This document shows positions 14,725-23,198 of a DNA stretch of 33,599 nucleotides, piece by piece. A model generated the notes under the pieces. The model was given only the letters and a program-made list of their open reading frames with translations, was not told the origin of the DNA and did no database searches. Position 1 is the first letter of the stretch. Every line of letters starts with the position of its first letter. A program made the position numbers and the translations under genes. This DNA comes from CAZZBK01 sp964652155 (GTDB taxonomy: Bacteria; Planctomycetota; Planctomycetia; Pirellulales; PNKZ01), in contig CAZZBK010000059.1 in assembly GCA_964652155.1 (NCBI GenBank), forward strand, positions 1-33,599, written 5' to 3'.

Positions 14725-15972
14725 ATGACCACGACGACCACAAGCAGCGGACCGCTCAAGGTGCTGGGCTTTATCGTGTTGCAATTGCTCGTGCTGGGCG
14801 GGGGCGTCGCCTGGTGCGGCCTGCAATTCCGCCAATGGCAACAAGACCACGCCTTCCCAGCCGTGCGCCCCAAGCCCATCAACGTGCCGCCGCTCTACGA
14901 CTACTCGGTGGTCGTGAGCGACGAGCAATTGGTGCGCGTGCTCACCAAGTTGCGGCCCAAATTCCTGGCCGAGAAAACCAAGATCAATCACGTCGACCAC
15001 GGCCTGCGATTTTGGGGCATCCCGGCCCGGTTCCATGAATCGGCCAAGTATCTCGACGGCCACGAAATGCGGCGACTGCTCGTCGATCACCGCCGGTTTG
15101 CCGAGGTGTACGGCGAACACGCCAAGCCGTTGCTCATCGATCATCCTGGCGGCGTGCGCGTGCGCGTTGCCGAGGGGCACGCGAGCAGCAGCCATACCGA
15201 CCACACGCTGGCCGGGCTAGCCGAGGTCGGCACGCACATGAACGAGCCGCTCTACGTGAAGCGCGGCGACAAGGTGCTCACGACCAGTTACCGCGCCATG
15301 TTCGAGCGGGCTATTCGCGACTTCAGCCTCAATCAGGTCGAGTACGAATGGTCGACGATGGCGTTTGCCCTGTTCACGCCCCCCGTGAGCCGATGGTACT
15401 CGTCGGAAGGCCAAGAAATCACCTACGATCGACTCGCGCGGCGGATCATGCGACAAGAGCTCCCGCAGGGAGTGTGCTTTGGCAATCACCGTCTGTACAC
15501 GCTCGTCATTTTGCTGCGCATTGACGAAGACGAAACGCCCATTTTGAGCCCCGAGGTGCGCGAGGAAGTGCTGGCCTTCTTGGCCGACATGACCCCGCGA
15601 CTGGTCAAGCACCAACACGCCGACGGCTACTGGGACGGCGACTGGGCCACTCGGGCGGCCAGCGCGAGCAAAGCCGACAAGACCAGCGGCGACATGCAAG
15701 CCGACCGAATTCTGGCGACCGGCCATGCACTGGAGTGGTGGGCCATGGTCCCCCGCAGCGCCGCCGAGCGGTTGCATCCACCGCGCAGCACGCTCGTCTC
15801 GGCCGGCCAATGGTTGGCGCGAACGATCGAAAATCTGTCCGATGAACAGGTCGAAGGGTATTTCACCTATCTCTCGCATTGCGGCCGGGCGTTGGCCTTG
15901 TGGCGCAACCAGTTTGCCTACGAGGTGGCCTTGGACCCGAACGCGCCTGCTATCAAGCGAATGACTCCGTAG
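14725..15972 (+). CDS. Membrane-anchored protein with toroid-like C-terminal domain (paralogue 1)
   Basis: 415 residues; no named family recognised. A Thr-rich start is followed by one membrane helix (VLGFIVLQLLVLGGGVAWCG, about 13-32), leaving the rest outside. The middle (about 150-250) is mixed. The C-terminal 200 residues align by eye with the next gene: FGNHRL here against GGTHRL there, HADGYWDGDW against NSDGSFSTEW, DRILATGHALEWWAMVP against RRLQTTGHILEWLAFSLP, followed in each by a paired helix segment. Repeated helical pairs with a DG turn and a TGHxLEW helix suggest an alpha/alpha-toroid such as terpenoid-cyclase-like or glycan-active folds. The conserved His and Asp could form a site, but no catalytic motif such as DXDD is present. 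Probably works with the adjacent membrane protein and paralogue 2. Confidence 0.65.
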   Translation: MTTTTTSSGPLKVLGFIVLQLLVLGGGVAWCGLQFRQWQQDHAFPAVRPKPINVPPLYDYSVVVSDEQLVRVLTKLRPKFLAEKTKINHVDHGLRFWGIPARFHESAKYLDGHEMRRLLVDHRRFAEVYGEHAKPLLIDHPGGVRVRVAEGHASSSHTDHTLAGLAEVGTHMNEPLYVKRGDKVLTTSYRAMFERAIRDFSLNQVEYEWSTMAFALFTPPVSRWYSSEGQEITYDRLARRIMRQELPQGVCFGNHRLYTLVILLRIDEDETPILSPEVREEVLAFLADMTPRLVKHQHADGYWDGDWATRAASASKADKTSGDMQADRILATGHALEWWAMVPRSAAERLHPPRSTLVSAGQWLARTIENLSDEQVEGYFTYLSHCGRALALWRNQFAYEVALDPNAPAIKRMTP

Positions 15973-16365
15973 CAGGGACCGGCCAAGGAAGTGCAACATA
16001 CTGAGTGCTCAAGGGAAGTGCTCACGCGAGATCGTTTCGTCTTTGAGCACTTAGCATGTTGCACTCCCCCTGAAGCGGCAAATTGATCCGCTCCGGCAAA
16101 GGCTACAGGGGCGGAGCATCTTGCCAAGGCAGTACGACTAGAACACCCTCTGCTGCGGTAAACTGCCGGTATTGCGATACCGATACCTACCACGTACCGC
16201 TTTCCATTTGCTAGCAAGGGTTGTCAGGCCGCTCAGGCGACGGTCGTGGGCAATCTGGCATGGCTTCGTTGAGTCGTGAACCGTCCGCTGAGCGAGCGGA
16301 CGATCGCACGGCACGGATGCAAGCACTCGGGCGGACCGACGAGATTTCCAACCTACTTGAGCTGC
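15973..16365. other. Intergenic region between the two paralogues
   Basis: 393 bases that hold the inverted repeat at 15991-16064 and otherwise no gene I can support. An in-frame GTG at 16276 would extend the next protein by 30 residues (MNRPLSERTIARHGC start), but that extension has no signal-peptide character, whereas the ATG at 16366 opens a good one. The length suggests paralogue 2 has its own promoter; none is obvious. Confidence 0.5.
15991..16064. repeat. Intergenic inverted repeat, 20 of 22 bp matched
   Basis: GTGCAACATACTGAGTGCTC plus AA (15991-16012) is complementary to 16043-16064 with two mismatches, around a 30-base loop that contains a further aagtgctca. It lies just after the stop codon of paralogue 1 at 15972. 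It could be a terminator-like structure or regulatory hairpin separating the two paralogues; there is no T-run after it. Confidence 0.6.
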
Positions 16366-17721
16366 ATGATGCACTACATCCGACTGGGGTCTGCGACGGT
16401 CCTGATGAGCCTATTCGCCATCACGCCATCGTGGACCGCTGCCGAAGAGAACACCGCGTCGAACAGCGCGGCCGTTGCCCCAGCGGAGCCGAACGGGACT
16501 GCGGTGCGCGAGGGAGATATTGCCGGCAAAGGATTGCCTGAAACGAAAGCCAGCCAAGGCTTGGTGGACGAGATCAAGCCCATCACGCTGACTCGACCCA
16601 AACTGATCCCGATCACGCCGGCACCGCCTCGCAAAGACGAGCAGCTCACCGCGTTCGAGGAGGCCGTGTTGTTGAGCCCGGATCGCGATGCCGACTCGGC
16701 CATCGCCCATCGCGAACTCAGCGCCGAGCTCGAAGCGCTCCGGAATAAAGTGCGTCGCGCGCTAACGGCATATTACCCGCGCAAGCTCAATTCGCGCGAA
16801 CACAATTGCTGGGAGATGATGCACGCCCTGATCGGCTACGGGATGCACACCGAAATTTATCGCGGTGGCAGCTTGGGAGACCCGGTCAACGCGGCCCAAT
16901 GGCTCTGCCAGAACGGCACCTGCAACACTCAGCGGTTGCTGTACGTCGAGAACAATCGCATCCAGGCCAAGCAGGGCGTGGGGGTGCAAGGACATTTTGG
17001 CCAGTTCCTCGCCATCTTGGCCCAGTCACGTATTGGTTTGTCGTACTCGATGCGCGTCGATGGCCAGGACTTCACCGTCGCCGACCTGCTTGAGAGCGAA
17101 AAGCTCGGTTGCCAAACCAACATGGAACTGACGTTCAAGCTGATCGCGATCGCTCACTACAGCGAGACACTCGACGAGACTTGGAAGAATTCGCTCGGTC
17201 AAGATTGGTCGGTGTCGCGGTTGTTGAAAGAAGAGATCGCCGCCCCGATCCGCGGCGCGGCCTGCGGCGGCACACACCGTCTGATGGGACTCGCCTACGC
17301 TGTCCGCAAACGCGAGCTGCTCGAAGAGCCGATCGAAGGGGAGTTCAAACGAGCCCGCAAGTACCTGGACGACTACCATCGTTACACGCTCGCGCTGCAA
17401 AACAGCGACGGCAGCTTTAGCACCGAGTGGTTCCGTGGTCCCGGGGCGCGCAACGATATCGACCGTCGCTTGCAGACGACCGGTCACATCCTCGAGTGGC
17501 TCGCGTTCTCGCTTCCTTACGAAGAGTTGTCGCAACCCAAGGTGGTCAAGGCGGTCAACTACCTGGCCTCGATCATGCTCAACGACCCGTCGCGCGGCTG
17601 GGAGATTGGCCCGACGGGCCACGCGATCCACGCCCTGATGATCTACGAAGAGCGGATGTTCCAAGGGGGCGACCCGTTGCGGTTTGCTCGCGCCAACGAC
17701 TCCGAGCAAGCGCGAAAGTAG
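16366..17721 (+). CDS. Exported protein with toroid-like domain (paralogue 2)
   Basis: 451 residues from ATG 16366, chosen because MMHYIRLGSATVLMSLFAIT is a normal signal peptide with cleavage near TAA. A Thr/Ser/Ala/Pro-rich linker follows to about residue 65, a helical region at 85-120, then the domain (about 130-440). Motifs are REHNCWEMMHALIGYG, LLESEKLGCQTNMELTFKLI, CGGTHRLMGLAYAV, LQNSDGSFSTEW, RLQTTGHILEWLAFSLP and PTGHAIHALMIYE. These TGHA/TGHI helices repeat with similar spacing, as in helical-barrel (alpha/alpha-toroid) proteins. I do not recognise a named family. It is homologous by eye to the preceding gene. The acidic and histidine residues suggest an enzyme or ligand-binding protein of the envelope. 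Confidence 0.7.
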   Translation: MMHYIRLGSATVLMSLFAITPSWTAAEENTASNSAAVAPAEPNGTAVREGDIAGKGLPETKASQGLVDEIKPITLTRPKLIPITPAPPRKDEQLTAFEEAVLLSPDRDADSAIAHRELSAELEALRNKVRRALTAYYPRKLNSREHNCWEMMHALIGYGMHTEIYRGGSLGDPVNAAQWLCQNGTCNTQRLLYVENNRIQAKQGVGVQGHFGQFLAILAQSRIGLSYSMRVDGQDFTVADLLESEKLGCQTNMELTFKLIAIAHYSETLDETWKNSLGQDWSVSRLLKEEIAAPIRGAACGGTHRLMGLAYAVRKRELLEEPIEGEFKRARKYLDDYHRYTLALQNSDGSFSTEWFRGPGARNDIDRRLQTTGHILEWLAFSLPYEELSQPKVVKAVNYLASIMLNDPSRGWEIGPTGHAIHALMIYEERMFQGGDPLRFARANDSEQARK

Positions 17722-17761
17722 CGCGACGCGCGGTGGCTGTCGTCATCGAGGCGCGGAGCGA

Positions 17762-18994
17762 TTAGCTCATGCCGGCGAGCGCAGTGGCCCGACCGACGCG
17801 GCCAATTCCCAGGATGTAAGCCGCGGTGCGCAGGCTGACGCGCCGCTCGTTCGCCTTCTCCCAGACCTGCTCGAAGGCGTCGGTCATCACGCGATCGAGT
17901 TCCTGTCGCACGCGATTGAGCGTCCACTGATAGTGTTGACGGTTCTGCACCCACTCGAAGTAGCTGGCCGTGACACCGCCGGCGTTGGCCAGGATGTCGG
18001 GCACGATGGTGATGCCCCGCTGGTGCAGCAGCGCGTCGGCGTCGGGGTAGATCGGCGCGTTGGCCGCCTCGATAATGATCGGCGCGTTGATCTGGGCCGC
18101 GTTGGCCGACGTGATGACGCCCCCCAGGGCCGCGGGAATGAGCAGGTCGACGTTCAGTTCGAGCAATTGCTCGTTCGTGATCTTATCCGCCTCGGTGTAA
18201 CCCGCGAGCGACTTGTTGGCGATTGCGTGGCGGAGCATGCCGGGAATATCGAGACCCGTGGAGCGATAGTACCCGCCGCTGATGTCGCTGACCGCGACGA
18301 CCTTGCATTCGGCTTCGTGCAAAAATTTTGCCGTGTGGGTGCCGACGTTGCCAAAGCCCTGGATCGCGATCTGCGAGCCGACCACTTTGCGGCCGAGACG
18401 CGCCAGCGTTTTCAGAGTCACCGCGCCGACGCCACGGCCGGTCGCCTCTTCGCGGCCGGGCAGACCATGCAACTCGACCGGCTTGCCGGTCACGACCGCC
18501 GGACTGAATCCGTGATACTTGCTGTACTGGTTCATGATCCAGGCCATGACCATCTCGTTGGTGCCCATGTCGGGGGCGGGGATGTCGATGTCCGGGCCGA
18601 TCATGTCGTGGATGCCGTCGATGAACACGCGCGTGAGTCGTTCGAGTTCGTGCAGGCTGACGCTTTTGGGATCGATGGCGATGCCCCCTTTCGCGCCGCC
18701 GTAAGGCAGATTGACCACGGCCGTCTTCCAGGTCATCAGCGCCGCCAGCGAGCGAACTTCATCCAGGTCGACGTCGGGATGATAGCGCAGGCCCCCTTTC
18801 ATCGGTCCGCGCGCGTCGTCGTGCTGGACCCGATAGCCGACGTACGTGGCGACTTCGCCGTTGTCGAGTTCGATCGCCACCTGCACCTGCACCTCGCGCT
18901 TGGGAGAGAGCAGCAGGCGGCGCATGCTCGCGGACAACTCGATCTGGTCAGCGGCTTGATTGAAATAGAGCTGCGTCGAATCGAGCGACTTCAT
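17762..18994 (-). CDS. gdhA: Glutamate dehydrogenase (Glu/Leu/Phe/Val dehydrogenase family)
   Basis: 410 residues from ATG 18994, with AAGG about 10 bases upstream; an earlier start (19066) adds only a non-conserved basic leader. It catalyses reversible oxidative deamination of glutamate to 2-oxoglutarate. Visible residues: GPMKGGLRYHP (Lys66), TWKTAVVNLPYGGAKGGI (Lys90 and catalytic Lys102), DIPAPDMGT (Asp142), the Rossmann loop GFGNVGTH (213-220) and NAGGVTASYFEWVQN near 345. Size fits the 45-kDa hexameric class. Whether it uses NAD or NADP cannot be fixed by eye. It may be co-transcribed after tex and the 161-residue unknown (81 bases downstream of it). Confidence 0.95.
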   Translation of the reverse strand: MKSLDSTQLYFNQAADQIELSASMRRLLLSPKREVQVQVAIELDNGEVATYVGYRVQHDDARGPMKGGLRYHPDVDLDEVRSLAALMTWKTAVVNLPYGGAKGGIAIDPKSVSLHELERLTRVFIDGIHDMIGPDIDIPAPDMGTNEMVMAWIMNQYSKYHGFSPAVVTGKPVELHGLPGREEATGRGVGAVTLKTLARLGRKVVGSQIAIQGFGNVGTHTAKFLHEAECKVVAVSDISGGYYRSTGLDIPGMLRHAIANKSLAGYTEADKITNEQLLELNVDLLIPAALGGVITSANAAQINAPIIIEAANAPIYPDADALLHQRGITIVPDILANAGGVTASYFEWVQNRQHYQWTLNRVRQELDRVMTDAFEQVWEKANERRVSLRTAAYILGIGRVGRATALAGMS

Positions 18995-19074
18995 GAGCGG
19001 AATACCTTGTGCGATGGTTGAATGCCGACCCGCGCCGCGTCGAGCGCCGACTCGATGCCTGGCCAATCGCTGAG

Positions 19075-19560
19075 CTATTTCTGGGCGGCGTATTGCTCGG
19101 CGAACTCGATCACCCAGACGTCGATCAAATGGCGAAAGCCGGCCGCGTCGACCTCGACCAACTTCTGGTAATGCGAACGACTGAACACCTCGCGATTGGC
19201 CACCGTGCCCCGAGCGGTCAACTCCAGCACCTGATAACTCGACAGCGGACGGATCGTCATCTCCAACCGGCTAAACAAATTCTTCCGCTGAGCGTCCGAA
19301 CCGATGCGCAGATCGTCGCGACTCACCGCCGCGCCCCAGCCGCGATCGCCCACGACGTTCTCGTAGCGGAAGCCGGGAAAATGATCGGGCAACTTTTTGA
19401 GACAGTGCTCAATGTGCTCGCTCAGTTCGAGCCGATAGCGGGTGTGCAGCCGCCGGGCCTCTTCCTCGTTGAGCGCTTGCTGCGCGGCGGCCGTGGCCCG
19501 CTGTTGGCCTCGTTGCTGGCCCCGCTCGATGGCCTTTTGCAGGCGATCATCAAATTCCAT
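19075..19560 (-). CDS. Conserved-looking 161-residue protein, unknown function
   Basis: Start ATG 19560 is one base after the tex stop codon (TAG-C-ATG), so the two are translationally coupled; a GTG at 19573-19575 would overlap tex. The N-terminal 45 residues are a charged, Gln/Ala-rich helical segment (QKAIERGQQRGQQRATAAAQ). The remainder is mixed alpha/beta, with YRLELSEHIEHCLKKLPDHFPG and SRLEMTIRPLSSYQVLELTA, and ends in a helix. No signal peptide or membrane helix. I do not recognise a family. Coupling to tex suggests a role in the same process, but this is inference. Confidence 0.7.
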   Translation of the reverse strand: MEFDDRLQKAIERGQQRGQQRATAAAQQALNEEEARRLHTRYRLELSEHIEHCLKKLPDHFPGFRYENVVGDRGWGAAVSRDDLRIGSDAQRKNLFSRLEMTIRPLSSYQVLELTARGTVANREVFSRSHYQKLVEVDAAGFRHLIDVWVIEFAEQYAAQK

Positions 19561-19561
19561 G

Positions 19562-22528
19562 CTATCGTGACTCACCGTCGTTCGCCTTGCCGTGCTTCAT
19601 GTTCCAGAGCGCCTTCAGGTCGCCAAAGGAGTTGAGCGACGCCTTGCCTTGTTGTTGATCCTGCGTGAGCTGCTTCTTCTTGAGCGACTTCTTCTTGACC
19701 ACTTTCTGCGTGAGCATGGCCGCCACGCTGTGGTCCTTCTTCTTGGGGCGCGACGGGGCCGGTGGCGGAGGCGGAGGAGCCGGGCGCGGCGGTCGTGGCG
19801 GCGGCGGAGCCGACTGGGCCGGGGCACCTTGCGGACGCGGCGGACGCGGCTGCGGCGGACGATTGCCCTCGCTGCGCGGCGGACGCGGAGGCCGAGACGC
19901 TGCCGGGCCTTCCTCGCCACGCGGTCGTCGCGGCTCGGCGGGGCGCCGCGAACCCGGCTTGATCATCGTCAGCGAGACGCGACGGCGCTGCTTGTCAACC
20001 TCCAAGACCCAGACCTTGACAATGTCGCCCACCGCCGCGACATCGTGTGGGTCTTGCACGTACTTGTCGGCCAGTTGGCTGATATGCACCAAGCCGCTGT
20101 CTTTCAAGCCGATATCAACGAACGCGCCAAAGTCGACCACGTTGAGCACCGTGCCGTCCAACTCCAAGCCCGGGGCCAAGTCGTCGAGCTTGAGAATCCC
20201 TTTCTTGAAGATCGGCGGCGGCAGCGACTCGCGCGGGTCGCGGCCTGGTCGAGCCAACTGCACCAGGATGTCGCGCAGGGTCATCTCCCCCACACCCACC
20301 TCGCTGGCCAACGAGCGGGGATCGATTTGCGCCACTTTTTCCGCCAGTTGGGCAACCTTTTCCTTGTCTTGCAGATCGGCGGTCGTGAAGCCCAGCTTGC
20401 TCAAAATCTGTTCGGCGGTTTGGTAGCTTTCCGGATGGATCCAGGTGGCGTCGAGCGGCTGGTCGCCGCTGGCAATTTTCAAGAAGCCCGCCGCCTGCAC
20501 GAAGGTCGTGTCTCCCACGCCCGACACTTGCTTGAGCTGTTCGCGCGTGCGGAAGGGGCCGTTCGCTTGGCGATGATCGTACAACCGCTGGGCCGTGAGC
20601 TGGTTCAGGCCCGAGACATACCGCAGCAGCGCCGGCGAGGCGGTGTTCAAATCGACGCCGACAAAATTCACGCACGACTCGACGACCGCGTCGAGCGAGT
20701 CGCGAAGGTGCTTCACCTTGACGTCGTGCTGATACAGGCCGACGCCCAGATTGGCCGCGTCGATTTTGACCAATTCGCTCAACGGGTCTTGCAAGCGTCG
20801 ACCGATCGACACCGCGCCGCGGACCGTGGCGTCGTGCTGGGGAAATTCCTGACGGCCGATCGTGCTGGTCGAGTACACGCTTGCGCCGGCCTCGTTGACG
20901 ATGACGTAGGTGATGCCCTTGTCGAGTAATTCGCCGTTGAGAATGTCACTCACGACCCGCTCGGTATCGCGGCAGGCGGTGCCGTTGCCGATCACAATCG
21001 TGTTGATCTCATGCTGAGTGACCAACTCGATGAGCTTGGCTTTGCCCGCCGCGCGACGTTCTTCCTTGCCAATCACGTGGATCAAGTTGTGATCGAGCAC
21101 GTTGCCAAACTCGTCGATCACGACCAGCTTGCAGCCGCTCTTGTAGCCAGGATCGACGGCCAGCACGCGTCGCCCGCGCACCGGCGGTTGCAGCAGCAAA
21201 TTGCGGAGGTTGCGCGCGAACACAGTCACGGCATGCGACTCGGCCGCGTCGGTCAACTCGCGCCGCACCTCCCGTTCGAGGCTCGGCAAAATGAGCCGTT
21301 GCAGAGCGTCTTGCGCGCAGCCGCGCAGGAAGTCGGCATGCGGATGCCCGGCCGGTACGAGTGTCTCGTTGAGCACGACGTCGGTCGCCGTCGAGTCAAC
21401 CTCGACCTTGACCCGAATTGCCTTGGCGCGTTCGGCTCGATTGATGGCCAGCGTGCGATGCGGAGGAACCTTGGCGATCGCCTCGCGATAGCTGAAATAG
21501 TCGCGGAAGGCGCGGTGATCGGGGCCCGCCTTTTCCTTCCCCTTCTCTTTGCCTTTCTTCTTCTTCCGTTCGCGCTTCGGTCGGGCGGGGGCCGGGGTCT
21601 CGTGAGCCACCGCGGGGACCGGGACCGTTTCAGCCGCAACGCCCTCGGCCTGAGTCGCGGCTGCTTCGGGAGCAGCCTCGCTCGATGGCTCGACAGGCTC
21701 GGGAGCGACCGCCTCGGCGACGTGGGGCTCTTCCGCCTCGGCCGTTGGTTCGTCCGTCGCAGCGACCTCGTCCGTCGCAGCACTCGTTTCGGGAGACACT
21801 TCAGCAACCACCTCGGCAGCGTTCGCCTCGACGTCGGCCGTTTCGGTCACGCTCTCTGCGGGATTTGCGTCTGTCGCAGGAGCATCCGTCGTGGATTGCT
21901 CGGCCTTGGCGGGAACGACCGCTTCCGGCTCGATCGCGGTCGTCACCAGCGCGCCGGTCCGCTCGAAGATCGCCCGCAGCTTGCCTCGCAAATCGGCGCG
22001 TTCTGAGAACAACTCGGCCAGGATGTGCCCTGCGCCCAGCAGCGCGTCGGCGCCGTTGATGACCTTTTTATCGGGGTTCACAAAATCGCGCGCTCGGACG
22101 TCGAGGTCGGCACAGGCGGGATCGGCGGCCAGGATTTCCTCGGCCAGCTTTTCGAGCCCCCGCTCACGCGCCTGCGTGGCGAGCGTTTGCTTCTTCGGCT
22201 TATAAGGCAGGTAAAGGTCTTCGAGCCGGCGCGTGGTATCGGCCGCTTCGATGGCGGCAGCCAACTCCGGGGTCAGCCTGCCTTGCGATTCGATCGACCG
22301 CAGGATGGTCTGCTTGCGCTCCAGCAGCAACCGCAGCTTCAGTGCCCGCTCCTGAATTTGCCGGATCTGCTCTTCATCCAGACCGCCGGTCTGGTCCTTG
22401 CGGTAGCGGGTGATGAAGGGGACCGTGTTGCCGGCGTCGAGCAGGTCGATGACGGCCTGTGCTCGATCGCGCGGAATCGAGAGCCCTTGAATGACGTGTG
22501 CGACATCGACCGCGGTGGCGCTGAGCAT
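19562..22528 (-). CDS. tex: Tex-family transcription accessory/RNA-binding protein with long insert
   Basis: 988 residues from ATG 22528 (TTG 22552 is also in frame). Order: helical Tex N-terminal domain (RYRKDQTGGLDEEQIRQIQE, EDLYLPYKPKKQT), then a low-complexity insert at about 200-335 (Ala/Glu/Val/Thr, ending in a Lys tract KRERKKKKGKEKGKEK), YqgF-like domain (VLAVDPGYKSGCKLVVID near 457), helix-hairpin-helix (LKQVSGVGDTTFVQAAGFLK near 665-685), and S1 domain (GTVLNVVDFGAFVDIGLKDS near 792-812). The tail from about 860 is Pro/Arg-rich and ends with a basic Lys-rich segment. Tex from E. coli is about 770 residues; the extra 210 or so are the insert and tail. Its role is nucleic-acid binding in transcription or stress. 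First gene of a run with the 161-residue unknown. Confidence 0.94.
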   Translation of the reverse strand: MLSATAVDVAHVIQGLSIPRDRAQAVIDLLDAGNTVPFITRYRKDQTGGLDEEQIRQIQERALKLRLLLERKQTILRSIESQGRLTPELAAAIEAADTTRRLEDLYLPYKPKKQTLATQARERGLEKLAEEILAADPACADLDVRARDFVNPDKKVINGADALLGAGHILAELFSERADLRGKLRAIFERTGALVTTAIEPEAVVPAKAEQSTTDAPATDANPAESVTETADVEANAAEVVAEVSPETSAATDEVAATDEPTAEAEEPHVAEAVAPEPVEPSSEAAPEAAATQAEGVAAETVPVPAVAHETPAPARPKRERKKKKGKEKGKEKAGPDHRAFRDYFSYREAIAKVPPHRTLAINRAERAKAIRVKVEVDSTATDVVLNETLVPAGHPHADFLRGCAQDALQRLILPSLEREVRRELTDAAESHAVTVFARNLRNLLLQPPVRGRRVLAVDPGYKSGCKLVVIDEFGNVLDHNLIHVIGKEERRAAGKAKLIELVTQHEINTIVIGNGTACRDTERVVSDILNGELLDKGITYVIVNEAGASVYSTSTIGRQEFPQHDATVRGAVSIGRRLQDPLSELVKIDAANLGVGLYQHDVKVKHLRDSLDAVVESCVNFVGVDLNTASPALLRYVSGLNQLTAQRLYDHRQANGPFRTREQLKQVSGVGDTTFVQAAGFLKIASGDQPLDATWIHPESYQTAEQILSKLGFTTADLQDKEKVAQLAEKVAQIDPRSLASEVGVGEMTLRDILVQLARPGRDPRESLPPPIFKKGILKLDDLAPGLELDGTVLNVVDFGAFVDIGLKDSGLVHISQLADKYVQDPHDVAAVGDIVKVWVLEVDKQRRRVSLTMIKPGSRRPAEPRRPRGEEGPAASRPPRPPRSEGNRPPQPRPPRPQGAPAQSAPPPPRPPRPAPPPPPPAPSRPKKKDHSVAAMLTQKVVKKKSLKKKQLTQDQQQGKASLNSFGDLKALWNMKHGKANDGESR

Positions 22529-22576
22529 ACGGTGTTCTTCAACCCGGACCAAAAATACCTATCGCCGCAAACGATG

Positions 22577-22604
22577 AATATACCGGGACTTACTGTCTAC
22601 GCAA
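22577..22604 (-). promoter_or_regulatory. Candidate promoter of tex
   Basis: On the minus strand TTGCGT (22604-22599), 16-base spacer, TATATT (22582-22577). It would give a leader of about 40 bases before ATG 22528. Consensus match only. Confidence 0.35.
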
Positions 22605-22804
22605 GTTGTGTGGGCCGAGGCGGCACTTTGCGCACGACTCGTGCCATCGTTGCATCCCGCATCACTGCTGTCATAGGGGGAATCGAAAAGTCTGACATTT
22701 CTGTGAAAAAATGCCGAACCGCTACAGCCGCGCCAGCCGATACATGGAGCGAACCGGGTGGGTTCTCGTCGCGCTGACTGTCCGCAGTGGCGTGGCGAGA
22801 TTCC

Positions 22805-22829
22805 GTGGTTTAGCAAAGTGCTAACCCAC
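22805..22829. repeat. Hairpin gtggtttagca-aag-tgctaacccac
   Basis: Arms 22805-22815 and 22819-22829 pair with one mismatch around a 3-base loop, 50 bases upstream of the 80-residue gene. The compact, near-perfect shape suggests another dispersed intergenic palindrome. It could also be a transcription regulator site. Confidence 0.5.
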
Positions 22830-22879
22830 ACTGCACGATGGATCGTCGAGACCCCACAAGCTAAAGGACGCGCCCCACG

Positions 22880-23122
22880 ATGCTGAGCAATCGCCTCCGA
22901 GTGTACTACGGCCCCGAAGACAATGCCCCGCTCAACTCGACCCCCGCCGTCGATGAGAGTCAGGTCCGCGTGGCGCTCAGCGACATCCTTCCGCTCTTGG
23001 CGGATGCCTATCGGAGTCAGCGCACCTGGTTGCAAGACTTCTCGCACGACGAGATTACGATCTCGACCGACCTCTACGAGTGCATCCTGGCCTACCAGCA
23101 CTGCCGCCGCCCCGTGGCGTGA
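22880..23122 (+). CDS. 80-residue protein of unknown function
   Basis: Not recognised. ATG 22880 has aaagga 11 bases upstream, a little far. The protein starts MLSNRLRVYYGPEDNAP, has an acidic middle (VDESQVRVALSDILPLLADA), then a helical segment (QRTWLQDFSHDEIT, DLYECILAYQHC) and a short basic end. It has no signal peptide or membrane helix. Composition and steady hydrophobic pattern look like real coding rather than a shadow. It stands alone, convergent with the CYTH gene, with a strong hairpin between them. Confidence 0.65.
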   Translation: MLSNRLRVYYGPEDNAPLNSTPAVDESQVRVALSDILPLLADAYRSQRTWLQDFSHDEITISTDLYECILAYQHCRRPVA

Positions 23123-23160
23123 CGAGCCACTTTCACTCAACGGCGGCAACCTCTGCCTAG

Positions 23161-23179
23161 CCGGTCCGTCTCGGACCGG
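23161..23179. terminator. Perfect 8-bp hairpin between convergent genes
   Basis: CCGGTCCG-tct-CGGACCGG at 23161-23179, in the 76-base space between the stop codons at 23122 (plus) and 23199 (minus). Location suits a bidirectional terminator. No T-run follows on either side. Confidence 0.55.
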
Positions 23180-23198
23180 TCATGCGACGCGCGGCGTC

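Larger units (their letters stand above)
22529..22879. other. Divergent intergenic region between tex and an 80-residue gene
   Basis: 351 bases with the candidate tex promoter at 22577-22604 and the hairpin at 22805-22829. No coding frame here has a start with a ribosome binding site or recognisable protein. Confidence 0.5.

Noticed and set aside
17684..19021. 445-codon plus-strand frame covering glutamate dehydrogenase
   Set aside because: Exact antisense of a gene with complete GDH motifs; His/Asp-rich composition and no ribosome binding site.
19592..20929. 445-codon plus-strand frame antisense to tex
   Set aside because: Overlaps S1, HhH and YqgF domains of tex; Arg/His-rich low-information sequence.
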